Assembly (NCBI GenBank): GCA_015657645.1
Contig: JACDQK010000235.1
Span: forward strand, 1-48,754
Direction of reading: 5' to 3'
DNA length: 48,754 nucleotides
From: Novosphingobium sp.
Lineage (GTDB): Bacteria > Pseudomonadota > Alphaproteobacteria > Sphingomonadales > Sphingomonadaceae
Shown: one piece after another, positions 18,091-26,377 of the stretch
How positions within the stretch are numbered: position 1 is the stretch's first letter
Layout of the letters: the number at the start of each line of letters is the position of its first letter
The notes under the pieces: generated by a model
What the model was told of the DNA's origin: nothing
What the model saw: only the letters and a program-made list of their open reading frames with translations
Databases searched by the model: none
Program-made: the position numbers and the translations under genes

Positions 18091-18782
18091 TGCGGCGGCG
18101 CGGGCTGTTTTCGGGCGTCCTGGCGCTCACCGCCGCGGTCTTGCTGACCGGAGCGAGCAAGCCGAAGGAAAAGGACTGGTCGGCCACGGTCACCCTCAGC
18201 AAGGAGGGTTACCACCTCCGCGGCAACCCGCACGCGCCGATCCGGCTGATCGAATATGCCTCCTACTCCTGCCCGCATTGCGGCATCTTCGAGATGCAGG
18301 GTGGCGATGAATTGACCGAGCGCTTTATCAAGCCCGGCTCAGTCGCTTACGAGATCCGCCCGTTCTTCCTGAACGAGATCGACAAGACGGTCACGCTGAT
18401 CGCCTATTGCGGCCCACCGGCCAAGTTCTTTGGCAACAGCACCCAGCTGCTTAAGTTCCAGCACGAATGGCTGCGCGCGCCGACCCGCGCCCAGGCCCAG
18501 CGCTGGTCCGATCCCGACTGGAACAAGCGCGTCCAGGCGATGACCGAGGACCTCGGGCTCTACGCGATGATGGAAAAGCAGGGCTTCAAACGCGCCGAGC
18601 TCGACAAGTGCCTGGCCGACGAGGCTCTGGTGGCGCAGCTGCAAAAGGGCACCGAGAACGCCTTTTACAACGAGGGCGTAAAGGGCACCCCGGCCTTCCA
18701 GCTCAACGGCCAACTGCTGCCGGTCAACACCTGGCCAGCCTTGCGCGAAGTCCTGGCCGCCACCATGAAGGGTTTCGTCTGA
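18090..18782 (+). CDS. DsbA-like thioredoxin-domain protein 2
   Basis: This 230-residue exported protein is read from ATG 18090, overlapping the TAA of the first paralogue. Signal peptide: RRRGLFSGVLALTAAVLLTGAS. It has a thioredoxin fold with CPHC at 61-64 (ASYSCPHCGIFE), the same active-site dipeptide as E. coli DsbA, and a cis-Pro loop VKGTPAFQLNG. It should introduce or shuffle disulfides in periplasmic proteins, possibly re-oxidised by a DsbB or vitamin-K-epoxide-reductase homologue elsewhere. The last codons and the stop (GTTTCGTCTGA) are repeated almost exactly 770 bases further on, beyond the inserted immunity-like gene. Confidence 0.92.
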   Translation: MRRRGLFSGVLALTAAVLLTGASKPKEKDWSATVTLSKEGYHLRGNPHAPIRLIEYASYSCPHCGIFEMQGGDELTERFIKPGSVAYEIRPFFLNEIDKTVTLIAYCGPPAKFFGNSTQLLKFQHEWLRAPTRAQAQRWSDPDWNKRVQAMTEDLGLYAMMEKQGFKRAELDKCLADEALVAQLQKGTENAFYNEGVKGTPAFQLNGQLLPVNTWPALREVLAATMKGFV

Positions 18783-18810
18783 GACGCTTTTGGGGAAGCT
18801 TGCGGGCCGC
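18772..18810 (+). repeat. Left copy of a 39-base imperfect direct repeat
   Basis: Bases 18772-18810 match 19540-19578 at 32 of 39 positions with no gap. The first 14 (GTTTCGTCTGAGAC), which include the stop of the second DsbA-like gene, are identical. The two copies bracket the Imm11-like gene. Confidence 0.8.
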
Positions 18811-18814
18811 ACTG

Positions 18815-19501
18815 ATGCCCGCTGCCGAGCCAGCTCAAACGGCAGCGGCTAAGCTGCTTATGCTTCCAACGGCCACAAATCCGGACCTCTATCTTGCCGC
18901 AAGCGGTCCGATTGGCCGGGATGCGGATGGACAGCCCTTGTTCTTCGACACCATGAACCCTGATCACTTTGGAGCGCAGCTGCTACCAGCTGGGGATGGC
19001 ATCCGCTGGATCGCTACCACGACAACAACAGATATCGCGGCATTGTCAGGATTCTACCCTTTCCATGCCGGCGCGATGATTTCGCCCGATATGAAGCTGG
19101 CACTCGACGAACTACAGCTGCAAGACCTCGAATACATCCCACTTGAGATCCGACATCGCACAACCGGATCACCCTTGGCCGAGTGGTGGTTCGTAAACGT
19201 TTTCGGTTGGCGAGACGTGTTTGATCTGCAAGCGTCAAGCTATGACTCCGAAGAGTTCCGCCACCCTCTTTCCGGGTTCCAGCGGCTCGAAGCCCGGTTC
19301 GGGGAGCGCCGAGCCACTCGGATCAAGTCGCTGCTGGTTCATCCCGCATTCAAGCCGAATGGACTGTTTTTAGCGAAGTTCCCGAACGAGCAAATCTGTA
19401 TGCGGGTTTTCATATCACCCGAGGTTGCAAAGGTGATCCGGAATATTTCACCCAACCCGCAAGCTTGCGTGTTTGAGGAGTTTGCCGAGATACGCACTTG
19501 A
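18815..19501 (+). CDS. Putative Imm11/DUF1629-family immunity-like protein
   Basis: This 228-residue soluble protein is read from ATG 18815; ATG 18860, 15 codons later, is an alternative and neither has a strong ribosome-binding site. The C-terminal half (EWWFVNVFGWRDVFDL…RIKSLLVHPAFKPNGLFLAKF…MRVFISPEVAKVI…ACVFEEFAE) resembles the Imm11/DUF1629 pattern. That family includes immunity proteins of polymorphic toxin systems and many orphan genes. The match is by eye, so family membership is moderately sure and function is not. Base composition is visibly lower in GC than both flanking genes. It interrupts a run of DsbA-like genes and is flanked by a 39-base direct repeat, which points to insertion. 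No toxin gene accompanies it. Confidence 0.6.
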   Translation: MPAAEPAQTAAAKLLMLPTATNPDLYLAASGPIGRDADGQPLFFDTMNPDHFGAQLLPAGDGIRWIATTTTTDIAALSGFYPFHAGAMISPDMKLALDELQLQDLEYIPLEIRHRTTGSPLAEWWFVNVFGWRDVFDLQASSYDSEEFRHPLSGFQRLEARFGERRATRIKSLLVHPAFKPNGLFLAKFPNEQICMRVFISPEVAKVIRNISPNPQACVFEEFAEIRT

Positions 19502-19539
19502 ACTCCCCGTCTTGATGATGCTTCCTGAATGTAAGGAGC

Positions 19540-19578
19540 GTTTCGTCTGAGACTCCTGTGGAGAAGCCTGTGGGCCAC
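19540..19578 (+). repeat. Right copy of the 39-base imperfect direct repeat
   Basis: This is the partner of 18772-18810 (32 of 39 identical, first 14 perfect). It includes a second copy of the 3' end of a DsbA-like gene (…TTCGTCTGA) that belongs to no intact gene here. The 150 bases 19502-19651 hold only this repeat and the ribosome-binding site (AGAGGA near 19635) of the next gene. Confidence 0.8.
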
Positions 19579-19651
19579 CCAGGCGCTCCTTCCCGCTTTT
19601 CCGCCGCTGGGCTAGCCTTGGCGGCTCAAATCCAGAGGATTTTTGCGAATC

Positions 19652-20413
19652 ATGACTCCTGCCAAAACCGCTTTCGCGCCCAAGGCGCTTGTCGCTGCCA
19701 CCCTGGCCCTGGCGCTCGCCGCTTGCGGGAGCAAGGACGAAGGCGCTGCCGCCACGGCCCCCAGCGGCGACGCCATCGCCAAGATCGCGGCACCGGCCGG
19801 CCAGACCTGGGCTGACACCTATACCGCCACGCCCGAGGGTGGCTACCGCATGGGCAACCCCGATGCGCCGATCAAGCTGGTCGAATATGGCGCGCTGAGC
19901 TGCTCGCACTGCGCCGAATTCTCTGAAGCCAGCGCCGCCGAACTGCGTGACGATTTTGTCGCCAGCGGCCGGGTCAGCTTCGAAGTGCGGTTCTTCATGC
20001 TGAACGCGCTTGACGTGCCCGCCACCCTGCTCGCCACCTGCAGCACGCCCGAAGCGGCGCTGCCGCTCGCCAAGCAGTTCTGGGGCTGGCAGCGTGACAT
20101 GTTCACGAACCTCCAGTCGAACGAGGCCGCGCTCCAGGCTGCCAGCCAGCTGCCGCCTGAACAGCGCTTTGTCGCCATCGCCCAGGCTGGCGGGATGGAC
20201 ACCTTCTTCACCTCGCGCGGGATCGCCGCCGATCAGGCGAAGACCTGCCTGGCCGATACCGCCAAGGCGACCAAGCTGGTCGAAGCGACCAACAAGGCCA
20301 GCGAAGAGCTGGGCATCACCGGCACGCCGACCTTCTTCCTCAATGGCGCCAAGATCGAAGGCAACACCTGGGAAGTGATCAAGGTCGCGCTTGAAAAGGC
20401 TGGCGCCCGGTAA
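19652..20413 (+). CDS. DsbA-like lipoprotein 3
   Basis: This 253-residue thioredoxin-fold protein is read from ATG 19652. A lipoprotein signal ends in LALAAC with the lipidated Cys at residue 25, so it is membrane-anchored on the periplasmic side, unlike its two neighbours. The redox motif is CSHC at 84-87 (YGALSCSHCAEF), a variant of CPHC that should shift the redox potential. The cis-Pro loop is ITGTPTFFLNG. The overall layout of GNPDAPIKLVEYG, the redox motif and the helical insert matches the second paralogue. It lies 30 bases upstream of smc. Confidence 0.93.
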   Translation: MTPAKTAFAPKALVAATLALALAACGSKDEGAAATAPSGDAIAKIAAPAGQTWADTYTATPEGGYRMGNPDAPIKLVEYGALSCSHCAEFSEASAAELRDDFVASGRVSFEVRFFMLNALDVPATLLATCSTPEAALPLAKQFWGWQRDMFTNLQSNEAALQAASQLPPEQRFVAIAQAGGMDTFFTSRGIAADQAKTCLADTAKATKLVEATNKASEELGITGTPTFFLNGAKIEGNTWEVIKVALEKAGAR

Positions 20414-20443
20414 GCGGGAGCTAACGGGGGGACCGGCCAGACG

Positions 20444-23400
20444 ATGCGGATCAAGCGGCTCAAACTGTCGGGCTTCAAAAGCTTCGTCGAGCCGGCTGAG
20501 CTGCATATCGAGCCGGGCCTGACCGGCGTGGTCGGCCCTAACGGCTGCGGCAAGTCCAACCTGCTGGAAGCGATCCGCTGGGTCATGGGCGAAAGCTCGC
20601 CCAAGTCGATGCGCGGCGGGGGCATGGAAGACGTGATCTTCGCCGGCACGGCCCAGCGCCCACCGCGCGATTTCGCCGAGGTCGTGCTGCTGGCCGATGC
20701 CGGTGACAATGACAGCGATCTGGAAGTCGTCCGCCGGATCGAGCGCGGTGCGGGCTCGGCCTACCGCGTGAACGGGCGCGATGTGCGGGCCAAGGACGTC
20801 GCACTGGTCTTCGCCGATGCGGCCACTGGCGCGCACTCCCCCGCTCTCGTCAGCCAGGGCAAGATCGCGTCCGTAATCGCCGCCAAGCCGGCCGAGCGGC
20901 GGATGATGCTGGAAGAGGCGGCGGGGATCGCGGGCCTGCATGTGCGCCGCAAGGACGCCGAACAGAAGCTGCGCGCGACCGAGGCCAATCTGGCCCGGCT
21001 CGAAGACCTGATGGGCCAGCTTGACGCGCAGATCGGGTCCTTGCGCCGTCAAGCCCGCGCCGCCGAACGTTACAAGGCGCTGTCCGACAAGATCCGGCTG
21101 GCCGAAGCCCGGCTGGTCTATGCCCGCTGGCGCGACGCCGCTGCGGCCGCCGAAGCGGCGCGGGGGGAAGCTCAGGCGGCCGAGGCGCGCGTCTCCGCCG
21201 CCCAGACCGCGATGGCGGAAGCGCAGAAGGCCCAGCACGAAGCCGCCTCTGCGCTGGCCGAAGCCCGCGATGAGCTGGCCGACCGGCGCGACGATGCCAC
21301 GGCCCATGGCCACCGCATGGCCTCGCTCACCACGCAGCTCGATGCAGCCGAAGAACGGCTCAAGGACCTCGACCGGCAGGCCGCGCGGCTTGAGGCCGAC
21401 AAGGGCGATGCCGACCGCCTGACCCGCGATGCCGCCGAGGCCCTCGCCAAGCTCGAGCGCGAGCTGGCCGAGGGTGAGCAACGGCTGGAGGCTGAGGAAA
21501 AGCGCCGCCCGGTCGTCGCTGCCGCGCTCGACGATGCCGATCGCAACCTGCGGGCCGCCGAACTCGCGCTGGCCAAGGCGACCGCCGACCAGGCCGGGGT
21601 CGAGGCCGAATGGCGCGTGGCCGAGGCGGAAGTCGCCGCCGCGCAGCAGCGTCTCTCGCGGCTAGAGGCCGAAGCACGCCGGCAGGAAGACCTGAAGGCC
21701 GCGCTGGCCCGCGAAGGCGATCCATTGGCGGCGCTGGCCGAGGCCGAGCAGGCCCGCGATGCCGCCGCGGCCCGACTGGTCGCGGCGCGCGAGACGGTCA
21801 CCACGCAGCAGGCCCGCAAGGCTGAATTGCAGACCAGTCGCGACATGGCCTCCTCGGCGCTGGCTTCGGCCAAGGCCGAGCTCGCCGGGGTGGAGCGCGA
21901 ATGGCAGGCGCTGGTGCGCGATCGCGACGCCCGGGCCAAGCAGGCCAGCGGCAAGCACGGCCTGCCGGTCGCGCTCGATCAGGTCCGCGCCGCGCCGGGC
22001 TACGAACGCGCCATCGCCGCCGTGCTGGGCCGCGATGCCAAGGCACCGCTGGGCCAGGCTCCCGCCGGTGAGGACGGCCGCTTCTGGACCGGCGCCGCTG
22101 CGCCCAAGCCAGTGGCAGGCAGCCTGGCCGCCCACGTCACCCAATGCCCGGATGAGCTGAAGGCCCGCCTCGCGCTGGTCCATGTCGCCGATGCCGACGA
22201 TGGCCGTGCGCTTGGCCCAGGCGAATGGCTGGTGACCCGCGCTGGCCGGATCCGCCGCTGGGACGGCTTCGTCAGCCAGGGCGAAGGCGCCGCCGAAGCT
22301 GCGCGGCTGGAGGCCGAAAATCGCCTGACTGCGCTCGAAGCCGAACTGCCCGGCAAGCGCGCCGTGGTCGAGCAGGCCGAGGCCAGTGCCGCAGCGGTGC
22401 AGGCTGAACTATCCGAATTGCAACTCGCCGTGATCGCCTCGGAACGCGCCGTGGCAGAGGCGTCCGAAGCCGAACGCGCCGCCCTGCGCGCGGTCGATCA
22501 GGCCGAGGCTGCCAAGGCCCGGCTCGAAGCCCGCCGCGCCGAACTGGCCGAGGCCGCCGGTGACCTCGCTGAACAGCGCAAAGCCGCTGAGGCTGAGCAG
22601 GCCGCCGCCGAGCAGCGCCGAAACGAATTGCCCGATCCCGCCACCGGCCGCGCCCAGCTCGCTGCTGCCCAGGCGCGGCACGATGCTTCGCGGCAGGGGC
22701 TGCAAGCTGCCACCGCCGCGCTGGCATCGCACGATCAGGGCCTCGCCGTCGCCCGCGAGCGCTGCAACGCCCAGCGCGCCGACATCAAGGGCTGGCAGGC
22801 CCGCGCCGGCGACGCCGCCAGCCGCCTCAGCGAAATGACCCGCCGCGCCGAGGAAATCGCCGAGGAACGCGCCGTCATCGCCGCCAAGCCCGCCAGCCTG
22901 ATGCGCGAAATCGAGGCTGGCGACGAAGTCCGCGCGCGACTGACCGCCGAACTCAACGCCGCCGAAGCGAAGGTCAGCGAGCTGGGCGACACTGCCCGCC
23001 GGATCGAAAGCCGCTTTGCCGAAGCCAACGAGGCGCTCGCCTCGGCCCGCGAAGCCCGCGCCGGGGCCGCCGCCCGCGCCGAGAACGAGGAAGGCCGCCG
23101 CGCCGAAATGGCCGCCATCTCGGGCGAACGTTTTCAGTGCCCGCCGCCGCTGCTGCCCGAGCGGTTCGAATTCGTCGCCGCCGAAGTCGGCCCCTCGCCC
23201 CAAGAAAGCGCCGAGCACGACAAGCTGGTTGCCGACCGCGAACGGCTCGGCCCGGTCAACCTCGTCGCCGCCGAAGAACTGGCCGAAGTCGAAGGTCGCC
23301 ACAGCGCCAGCATCGCCGAACAGGCCGAACTGACCGAAGCCGTCCACCGCCTGCGCGGCTCGATCGGCAACCTCAACCGCGAGGGCCGCGAACGGCTGCG

Positions 23401-23872
23401 CGCCGCCTTCGAAGCGGTCAACACCCACTTCCAGCGGCTGTTCTCCAAGCTGTTTGAAGGCGGCCAGGCCCACCTGGCGCTGGTCGACAGCGACGATCCG
23501 CTGGAGGCTGGCCTCGAGATCTACGCTCAGCCGCCGGGCAAGCGCCTGACCTCGCTGACCCTGCTGTCAGGCGGCGAACAGGCCCTGACCGCCGTCGCGC
23601 TGATCTTCGCGCTGTTCCTCACCAACCCGGCGCCGATCTGCGTGCTCGACGAAGTCGACGCGCCGCTCGATGATGCCAACATCGAACGCTTCTGCGACCT
23701 GCTCGATGCGATGGTGAAGGAAACCGACACCCGCTACCTGATCGTGACCCACAACGCCGTGACGATGAGCCGCATGCACCGCCTGTTCGGCGTGACCATG
23801 GTCGAACGTGGGATCAGCCGCCTGGTCAGCGTTGACCTTGAGGGCGCGGAAGAGCTGCTGGCGGCGGAGTAG
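20444..23872 (+). CDS. smc: Chromosome segregation protein SMC
   Basis: This is the SMC ATPase of bacterial condensin, 1142 residues. The N-terminal head has Walker A GPNGCGKSN near residue 30. Two very long Ala/Glu/Arg-rich coiled coils flank a central hinge (about 490-610). The C-terminal head has the signature LLSGGEQALTAVALIF and Walker B CVLDEVDAPLDDAN. It partners with ScpA/ScpB to compact and resolve chromosomes. ATG 20444 begins directly with the conserved MRIKRLKLSGFKSFVEP. Its stop (23870-23872) directly abuts the stop of convergent soxR with no bases between. The reading frame is intact over 3.4 kb, in contrast to several smaller neighbours. Confidence 0.98.
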   Translation: MRIKRLKLSGFKSFVEPAELHIEPGLTGVVGPNGCGKSNLLEAIRWVMGESSPKSMRGGGMEDVIFAGTAQRPPRDFAEVVLLADAGDNDSDLEVVRRIERGAGSAYRVNGRDVRAKDVALVFADAATGAHSPALVSQGKIASVIAAKPAERRMMLEEAAGIAGLHVRRKDAEQKLRATEANLARLEDLMGQLDAQIGSLRRQARAAERYKALSDKIRLAEARLVYARWRDAAAAAEAARGEAQAAEARVSAAQTAMAEAQKAQHEAASALAEARDELADRRDDATAHGHRMASLTTQLDAAEERLKDLDRQAARLEADKGDADRLTRDAAEALAKLERELAEGEQRLEAEEKRRPVVAAALDDADRNLRAAELALAKATADQAGVEAEWRVAEAEVAAAQQRLSRLEAEARRQEDLKAALAREGDPLAALAEAEQARDAAAARLVAARETVTTQQARKAELQTSRDMASSALASAKAELAGVEREWQALVRDRDARAKQASGKHGLPVALDQVRAAPGYERAIAAVLGRDAKAPLGQAPAGEDGRFWTGAAAPKPVAGSLAAHVTQCPDELKARLALVHVADADDGRALGPGEWLVTRAGRIRRWDGFVSQGEGAAEAARLEAENRLTALEAELPGKRAVVEQAEASAAAVQAELSELQLAVIASERAVAEASEAERAALRAVDQAEAAKARLEARRAELAEAAGDLAEQRKAAEAEQAAAEQRRNELPDPATGRAQLAAAQARHDASRQGLQAATAALASHDQGLAVARERCNAQRADIKGWQARAGDAASRLSEMTRRAEEIAEERAVIAAKPASLMREIEAGDEVRARLTAELNAAEAKVSELGDTARRIESRFAEANEALASAREARAGAAARAENEEGRRAEMAAISGERFQCPPPLLPERFEFVAAEVGPSPQESAEHDKLVADRERLGPVNLVAAEELAEVEGRHSASIAEQAELTEAVHRLRGSIGNLNREGRERLRAAFEAVNTHFQRLFSKLFEGGQAHLALVDSDDPLEAGLEIYAQPPGKRLTSLTLLSGGEQALTAVALIFALFLTNPAPICVLDEVDAPLDDANIERFCDLLDAMVKETDTRYLIVTHNAVTMSRMHRLFGVTMVERGISRLVSVDLEGAEELLAAE

Positions 23873-24316
23873 TCAGTCCAGCACGTAACGCGGCCCGGTA
23901 CCCCCACCTGCCCCAGCACGGTCATCGCGGTTGTAGAGCTGGCAGCGCTGGAGGCTGAGGCAGCCGCAGCCGATGCATTCATCGAGCTTGGCGCGGGTGC
24001 GAGTGAGCAGCTGGATCTTGGCATCGAGTGCGACCCGGACCGAGCGGCTGAGCTTCTGCCAGTCTGACAGGGTCGGCGTGCGGCCTTGCGGCAGGGTCGC
24101 CAGCTCGGCCTCAATCTCGCTCAGCCCCAGTCCCAGTTTCTGCGCGATCAGGATGAAGCTGAGGCGGCGGATATCGCTGCGCAGGAAGCGCCGCTGGTTG
24201 CCCATCGTGCGCATCGCCTGGATCAGGCCCTTGTCCTCGTAGAAGCGGATCGCCGAGACGGCGAGGCCGGTGCGCCGCGCCAGTTCACCAATCGGCAGCA
24301 GATCGTTCTTGTCCAT
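23873..24316 (-). CDS. soxR: Redox-sensitive transcriptional activator SoxR
   Basis: This MerR-family regulator of 147 residues has an N-terminal winged helix (IGELARRTGLAVSAIRFYED), a dimerisation helix and a C-terminal [2Fe-2S] site. The cluster ligands follow the SoxR spacing Cys-x2-Cys-x-Cys-x5-Cys in CIGCGCLSLQRC. Oxidation of the cluster by redox-cycling compounds or nitric oxide switches on the target promoter. Outside enterics SoxR usually controls transporters and oxygenases directly rather than soxS. A near-perfect SoxR box lies between this gene and the divergent VOC gene, so that gene is the obvious target. Confidence 0.96.
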   Translation of the reverse strand: MDKNDLLPIGELARRTGLAVSAIRFYEDKGLIQAMRTMGNQRRFLRSDIRRLSFILIAQKLGLGLSEIEAELATLPQGRTPTLSDWQKLSRSVRVALDAKIQLLTRTRAKLDECIGCGCLSLQRCQLYNRDDRAGAGGGTGPRYVLD

Positions 24317-24344
24317 CGGCCAGCGCCTTTTCGCACGAAATTGC

Positions 24345-24375
24345 TTGACCTCAAGTTAGCTTGAGGTTGCATCAG
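24345..24375 (+). promoter_or_regulatory. SoxR-dependent promoter with SoxR box
   Basis: The 18-base inverted repeat CCTCAAGTTAGCTTGAGG (24349-24366) differs at one position from the classical soxS operator. It lies directly after a -35 hexamer TTGACC (24345-24350), and a 19-base spacer leads to a poor -10 (CATCAG, 24370-24375). An overlong spacer is the hallmark of MerR/SoxR-activated promoters. The orientation drives the VOC gene at 24430; SoxR may also autoregulate from the same site. Confidence 0.85.
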
Positions 24376-24429
24376 GGTAAAGCCCTATTCGCAGAGTGCG
24401 AAGCAAGCGGCTGAAAAGGATAGCGAATC

Positions 24430-24801
24430 ATGCCGACCGGTTTTCTCGAACACGTCAACATCACCGTCAGCGATCCCGAACGGTCCTCGACCCTGCTCCA
24501 GCAATTGTGCGGCTGGCACGAGCGCTGGCGCGGGCCTTCGCAGCTCGGCGGGTGGACAATCCACGTCGGCAGCGAGCGCGATTACCTGGCCGTCTACACC
24601 AACGAAGGGCGTGGTGGGCCCTTTGCCAAGGGGGTGCCGCTGAACCATGTCGGACTGGTGGTCGATGACCTTGATGCTGCCGAAGCGGTGGTGAAGGCGG
24701 CTGGGCTCGAACCGTTCAACCATGCCGATTACGAGCCCGGGCGGCGGTTCTATTTCTTCGACTGGGACGGGATCGAGTTCGAGGTCGTGAGCTATGCCTA
24801 G
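24430..24801 (+). CDS. VOC (glyoxalase/bleomycin-resistance) family protein
   Basis: This is a 123-residue vicinal-oxygen-chelate fold protein with two beta-alpha-beta-beta-beta units (LEHVNITVSDPERSSTLL and LNHVGLVVDDLDAAEAVV). Possible metal ligands are His8, His72 and the Glu of the C-terminal IEFEVVSYA. This suggests a metal-dependent glyoxalase/dioxygenase or a drug-binding protein. The SoxR box immediately upstream implies induction by redox-active compounds, so a role in detoxifying such a compound is a reasonable inference. Substrate unknown. It is convergent with the SRAP gene, sharing CTAG at 24798-24801. Confidence 0.9.
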   Translation: MPTGFLEHVNITVSDPERSSTLLQQLCGWHERWRGPSQLGGWTIHVGSERDYLAVYTNEGRGGPFAKGVPLNHVGLVVDDLDAAEAVVKAAGLEPFNHADYEPGRRFYFFDWDGIEFEVVSYA

Positions 24802-25430
24802 AGCAGCGGCGGCTGGGTGCCGATCGGCTTGCCGTCCACCCAGCGCTCGCCAGTGTGATCGGCGAGCAGCGGCCCGCGCCAGGTCTGGCAGAGGTCCAGC
24901 GCGTGATCGATCGAGCCGCTGATCCACTGCTCCCAGTTATCCCGGGCCAGGATCACCGGCATCCGATCATGCACCTCGGCCATGGCTGGCGCACTATCGA
25001 CCATGACCATCGCATAGCAATCGCCCCACTCCGCCGTCGGGCGCCACAGCCCGGCGACTGCCATGACCGCGGTACCGGGGAGCGAATACCACGAGCGGGT
25101 CATCCGCCCAGCCGGCCCTTGCGGCTCGGCCCATTGCGTCACCGGGATCAGGCAGCGGCGGCGCGCAAAGCTGTCGCGCCAGAACGGGGTCAGCAGCTTG
25201 TCATCGCGGGCATTGGTGACCGGCTTGGGCTTGAGCTTCTGCCCCTGCTTGCCAGTCAGCACCACCGGCAGACCCCAGTTCATCGCCCGCAGCCGCCCGC
25301 CCTCGGCCACCAGGCCGGGGTAGCCGGGGTAAAGCTCGGTCGCGAAGTTGGCGCCACCCGCCACGTCCTCCACCGCAAACAGCGCGGCGACTTCGGCCGT
25401 CCCCTTGGTCATGCGGTAGAGGTTGCACAT
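24798..25430 (-). CDS. SRAP-domain protein (YedK/HMCES-like abasic-site binder)
   Basis: This 210-residue SOS-response-associated peptidase family protein forms a thiazolidine crosslink with abasic sites in single-stranded DNA through Cys2. Cys2 is present right after the start Met (MCNLYRMTKG). The RRCLIPVTQWAEP segment supplies the conserved acidic residue, and HDRMPVIL the conserved His. ATG 25430 is fixed because Cys2 must become N-terminal after Met removal. The start overlaps the ubiA stop by one base (TGATG), so it is co-translated after ubiA. Confidence 0.93.
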   Translation of the reverse strand: MCNLYRMTKGTAEVAALFAVEDVAGGANFATELYPGYPGLVAEGGRLRAMNWGLPVVLTGKQGQKLKPKPVTNARDDKLLTPFWRDSFARRRCLIPVTQWAEPQGPAGRMTRSWYSLPGTAVMAVAGLWRPTAEWGDCYAMVMVDSAPAMAEVHDRMPVILARDNWEQWISGSIDHALDLCQTWRGPLLADHTGERWVDGKPIGTQPPLL

Positions 25431-26332
25431 CAGGCGTTTCCGACCACCCAGCAGGCCAGGGCGACCAGCAGGCCAGTCGTGCGGTTTGCGCGGAACCGGG
25501 CGAGGGCATTGTCGGCGTCGCCATCCTCCAGCGTCAGCACCTGCCAGGCGAGGTGTAGCGCGGCGGGGACCAAGGCCAGCAGCGCCAGCCAGTCCGGCCG
25601 CAGCAGCCAGAAGGCCAGCGCCCAGAGCATGACCGCCCCGACGTAGAACCCCGCGACCCCGGCCTTCACATGGCGCCCCAGCGTCAGGGCGCTCGAGCCG
25701 ATCCCGACCATGGCGTCATCTTCACGGTCCTGGCAGGCGTAGATCGTGTCATAGCCGACGCACCACAGCACCGCCCCAGCATAGAGCGCGGCCAAGGCCG
25801 ACAGGTTCGTATCGCTCACCGCGATCCAGCCGACGGGCACGCCCCAGGTGAAGACCAGCCCGAGCCAGGCCTGCGGGAAACCGGTGATCCGCTTCATAAA
25901 GGGATAGGCCGCGACCAGGGCCAGACTGCCGAGCGCGACCAGCTGCGCCTGCCAGCGCAATTGTAGCAGGACGATCAGCCCCACCCCGCACAGCGCCAGC
26001 AGCCAGGCCCAGGCCGCGCCTTTGCCAACCCGCCCGCTCGCCACAGGCCGCGCGGCGGTGCGGGCTACCTGCCGGTCAAGATCGGCATCGACGATATCGT
26101 TATAGACGCAGCCCGCCCCGCGCATGGCGATCGAGCCGAGCAGGAACCACAGCAGCAGGTCCCAGCGACGCTCTCCACCGGCCAGCAGCAGCCCCCAGGC
26201 GCAGGGCCAGAACAGCAGCCACCAACCGATCGGCCGGTCAAACCGCGCAAGCTGGGCGAAATCGCGCAGGGGCTGCGGCAAGGCCGCGACCAGCCCGCGG
26301 TGCTGGGTATCGGGGACAATTTCGGCGGTCAT
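25430..26332 (-). CDS. ubiA: 4-hydroxybenzoate polyprenyltransferase UbiA
   Basis: This membrane prenyltransferase of ubiquinone biosynthesis attaches the polyprenyl chain to 4-hydroxybenzoate. It is 300 residues from ATG 26332, with about eight to nine membrane helices. The two Asp-rich prenyl-diphosphate/Mg sites are NDIVDADLDRQVARTAARP and YDTIYACQDREDD, both intact. The longer upstream open frame is shadow of the divergent rsmE gene. It heads a two-gene unit with the SRAP gene. The 45 bases up to rsmE carry the divergent starts. Confidence 0.95.
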   Translation of the reverse strand: MTAEIVPDTQHRGLVAALPQPLRDFAQLARFDRPIGWWLLFWPCAWGLLLAGGERRWDLLLWFLLGSIAMRGAGCVYNDIVDADLDRQVARTAARPVASGRVGKGAAWAWLLALCGVGLIVLLQLRWQAQLVALGSLALVAAYPFMKRITGFPQAWLGLVFTWGVPVGWIAVSDTNLSALAALYAGAVLWCVGYDTIYACQDREDDAMVGIGSSALTLGRHVKAGVAGFYVGAVMLWALAFWLLRPDWLALLALVPAALHLAWQVLTLEDGDADNALARFRANRTTGLLVALACWVVGNA

Positions 26333-26377
26333 GCTTACCCTGTAGCCAATCATCCGAAATCCGCTAGAGCATGCGCC

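Noticed and set aside
18467..18814. N-terminal extension of the immunity-like frame into the second DsbA-like gene
   Set aside because: This stretch is out of frame with a well-conserved DsbA-like protein and does not resemble a protein. The start is placed at 18815 or 18860.
19448..21481. 677-codon open frame on the minus strand
   Set aside because: It is antisense to the third DsbA-like gene and the start of smc, both with clear motifs. Long shadow frames are common at this GC content.
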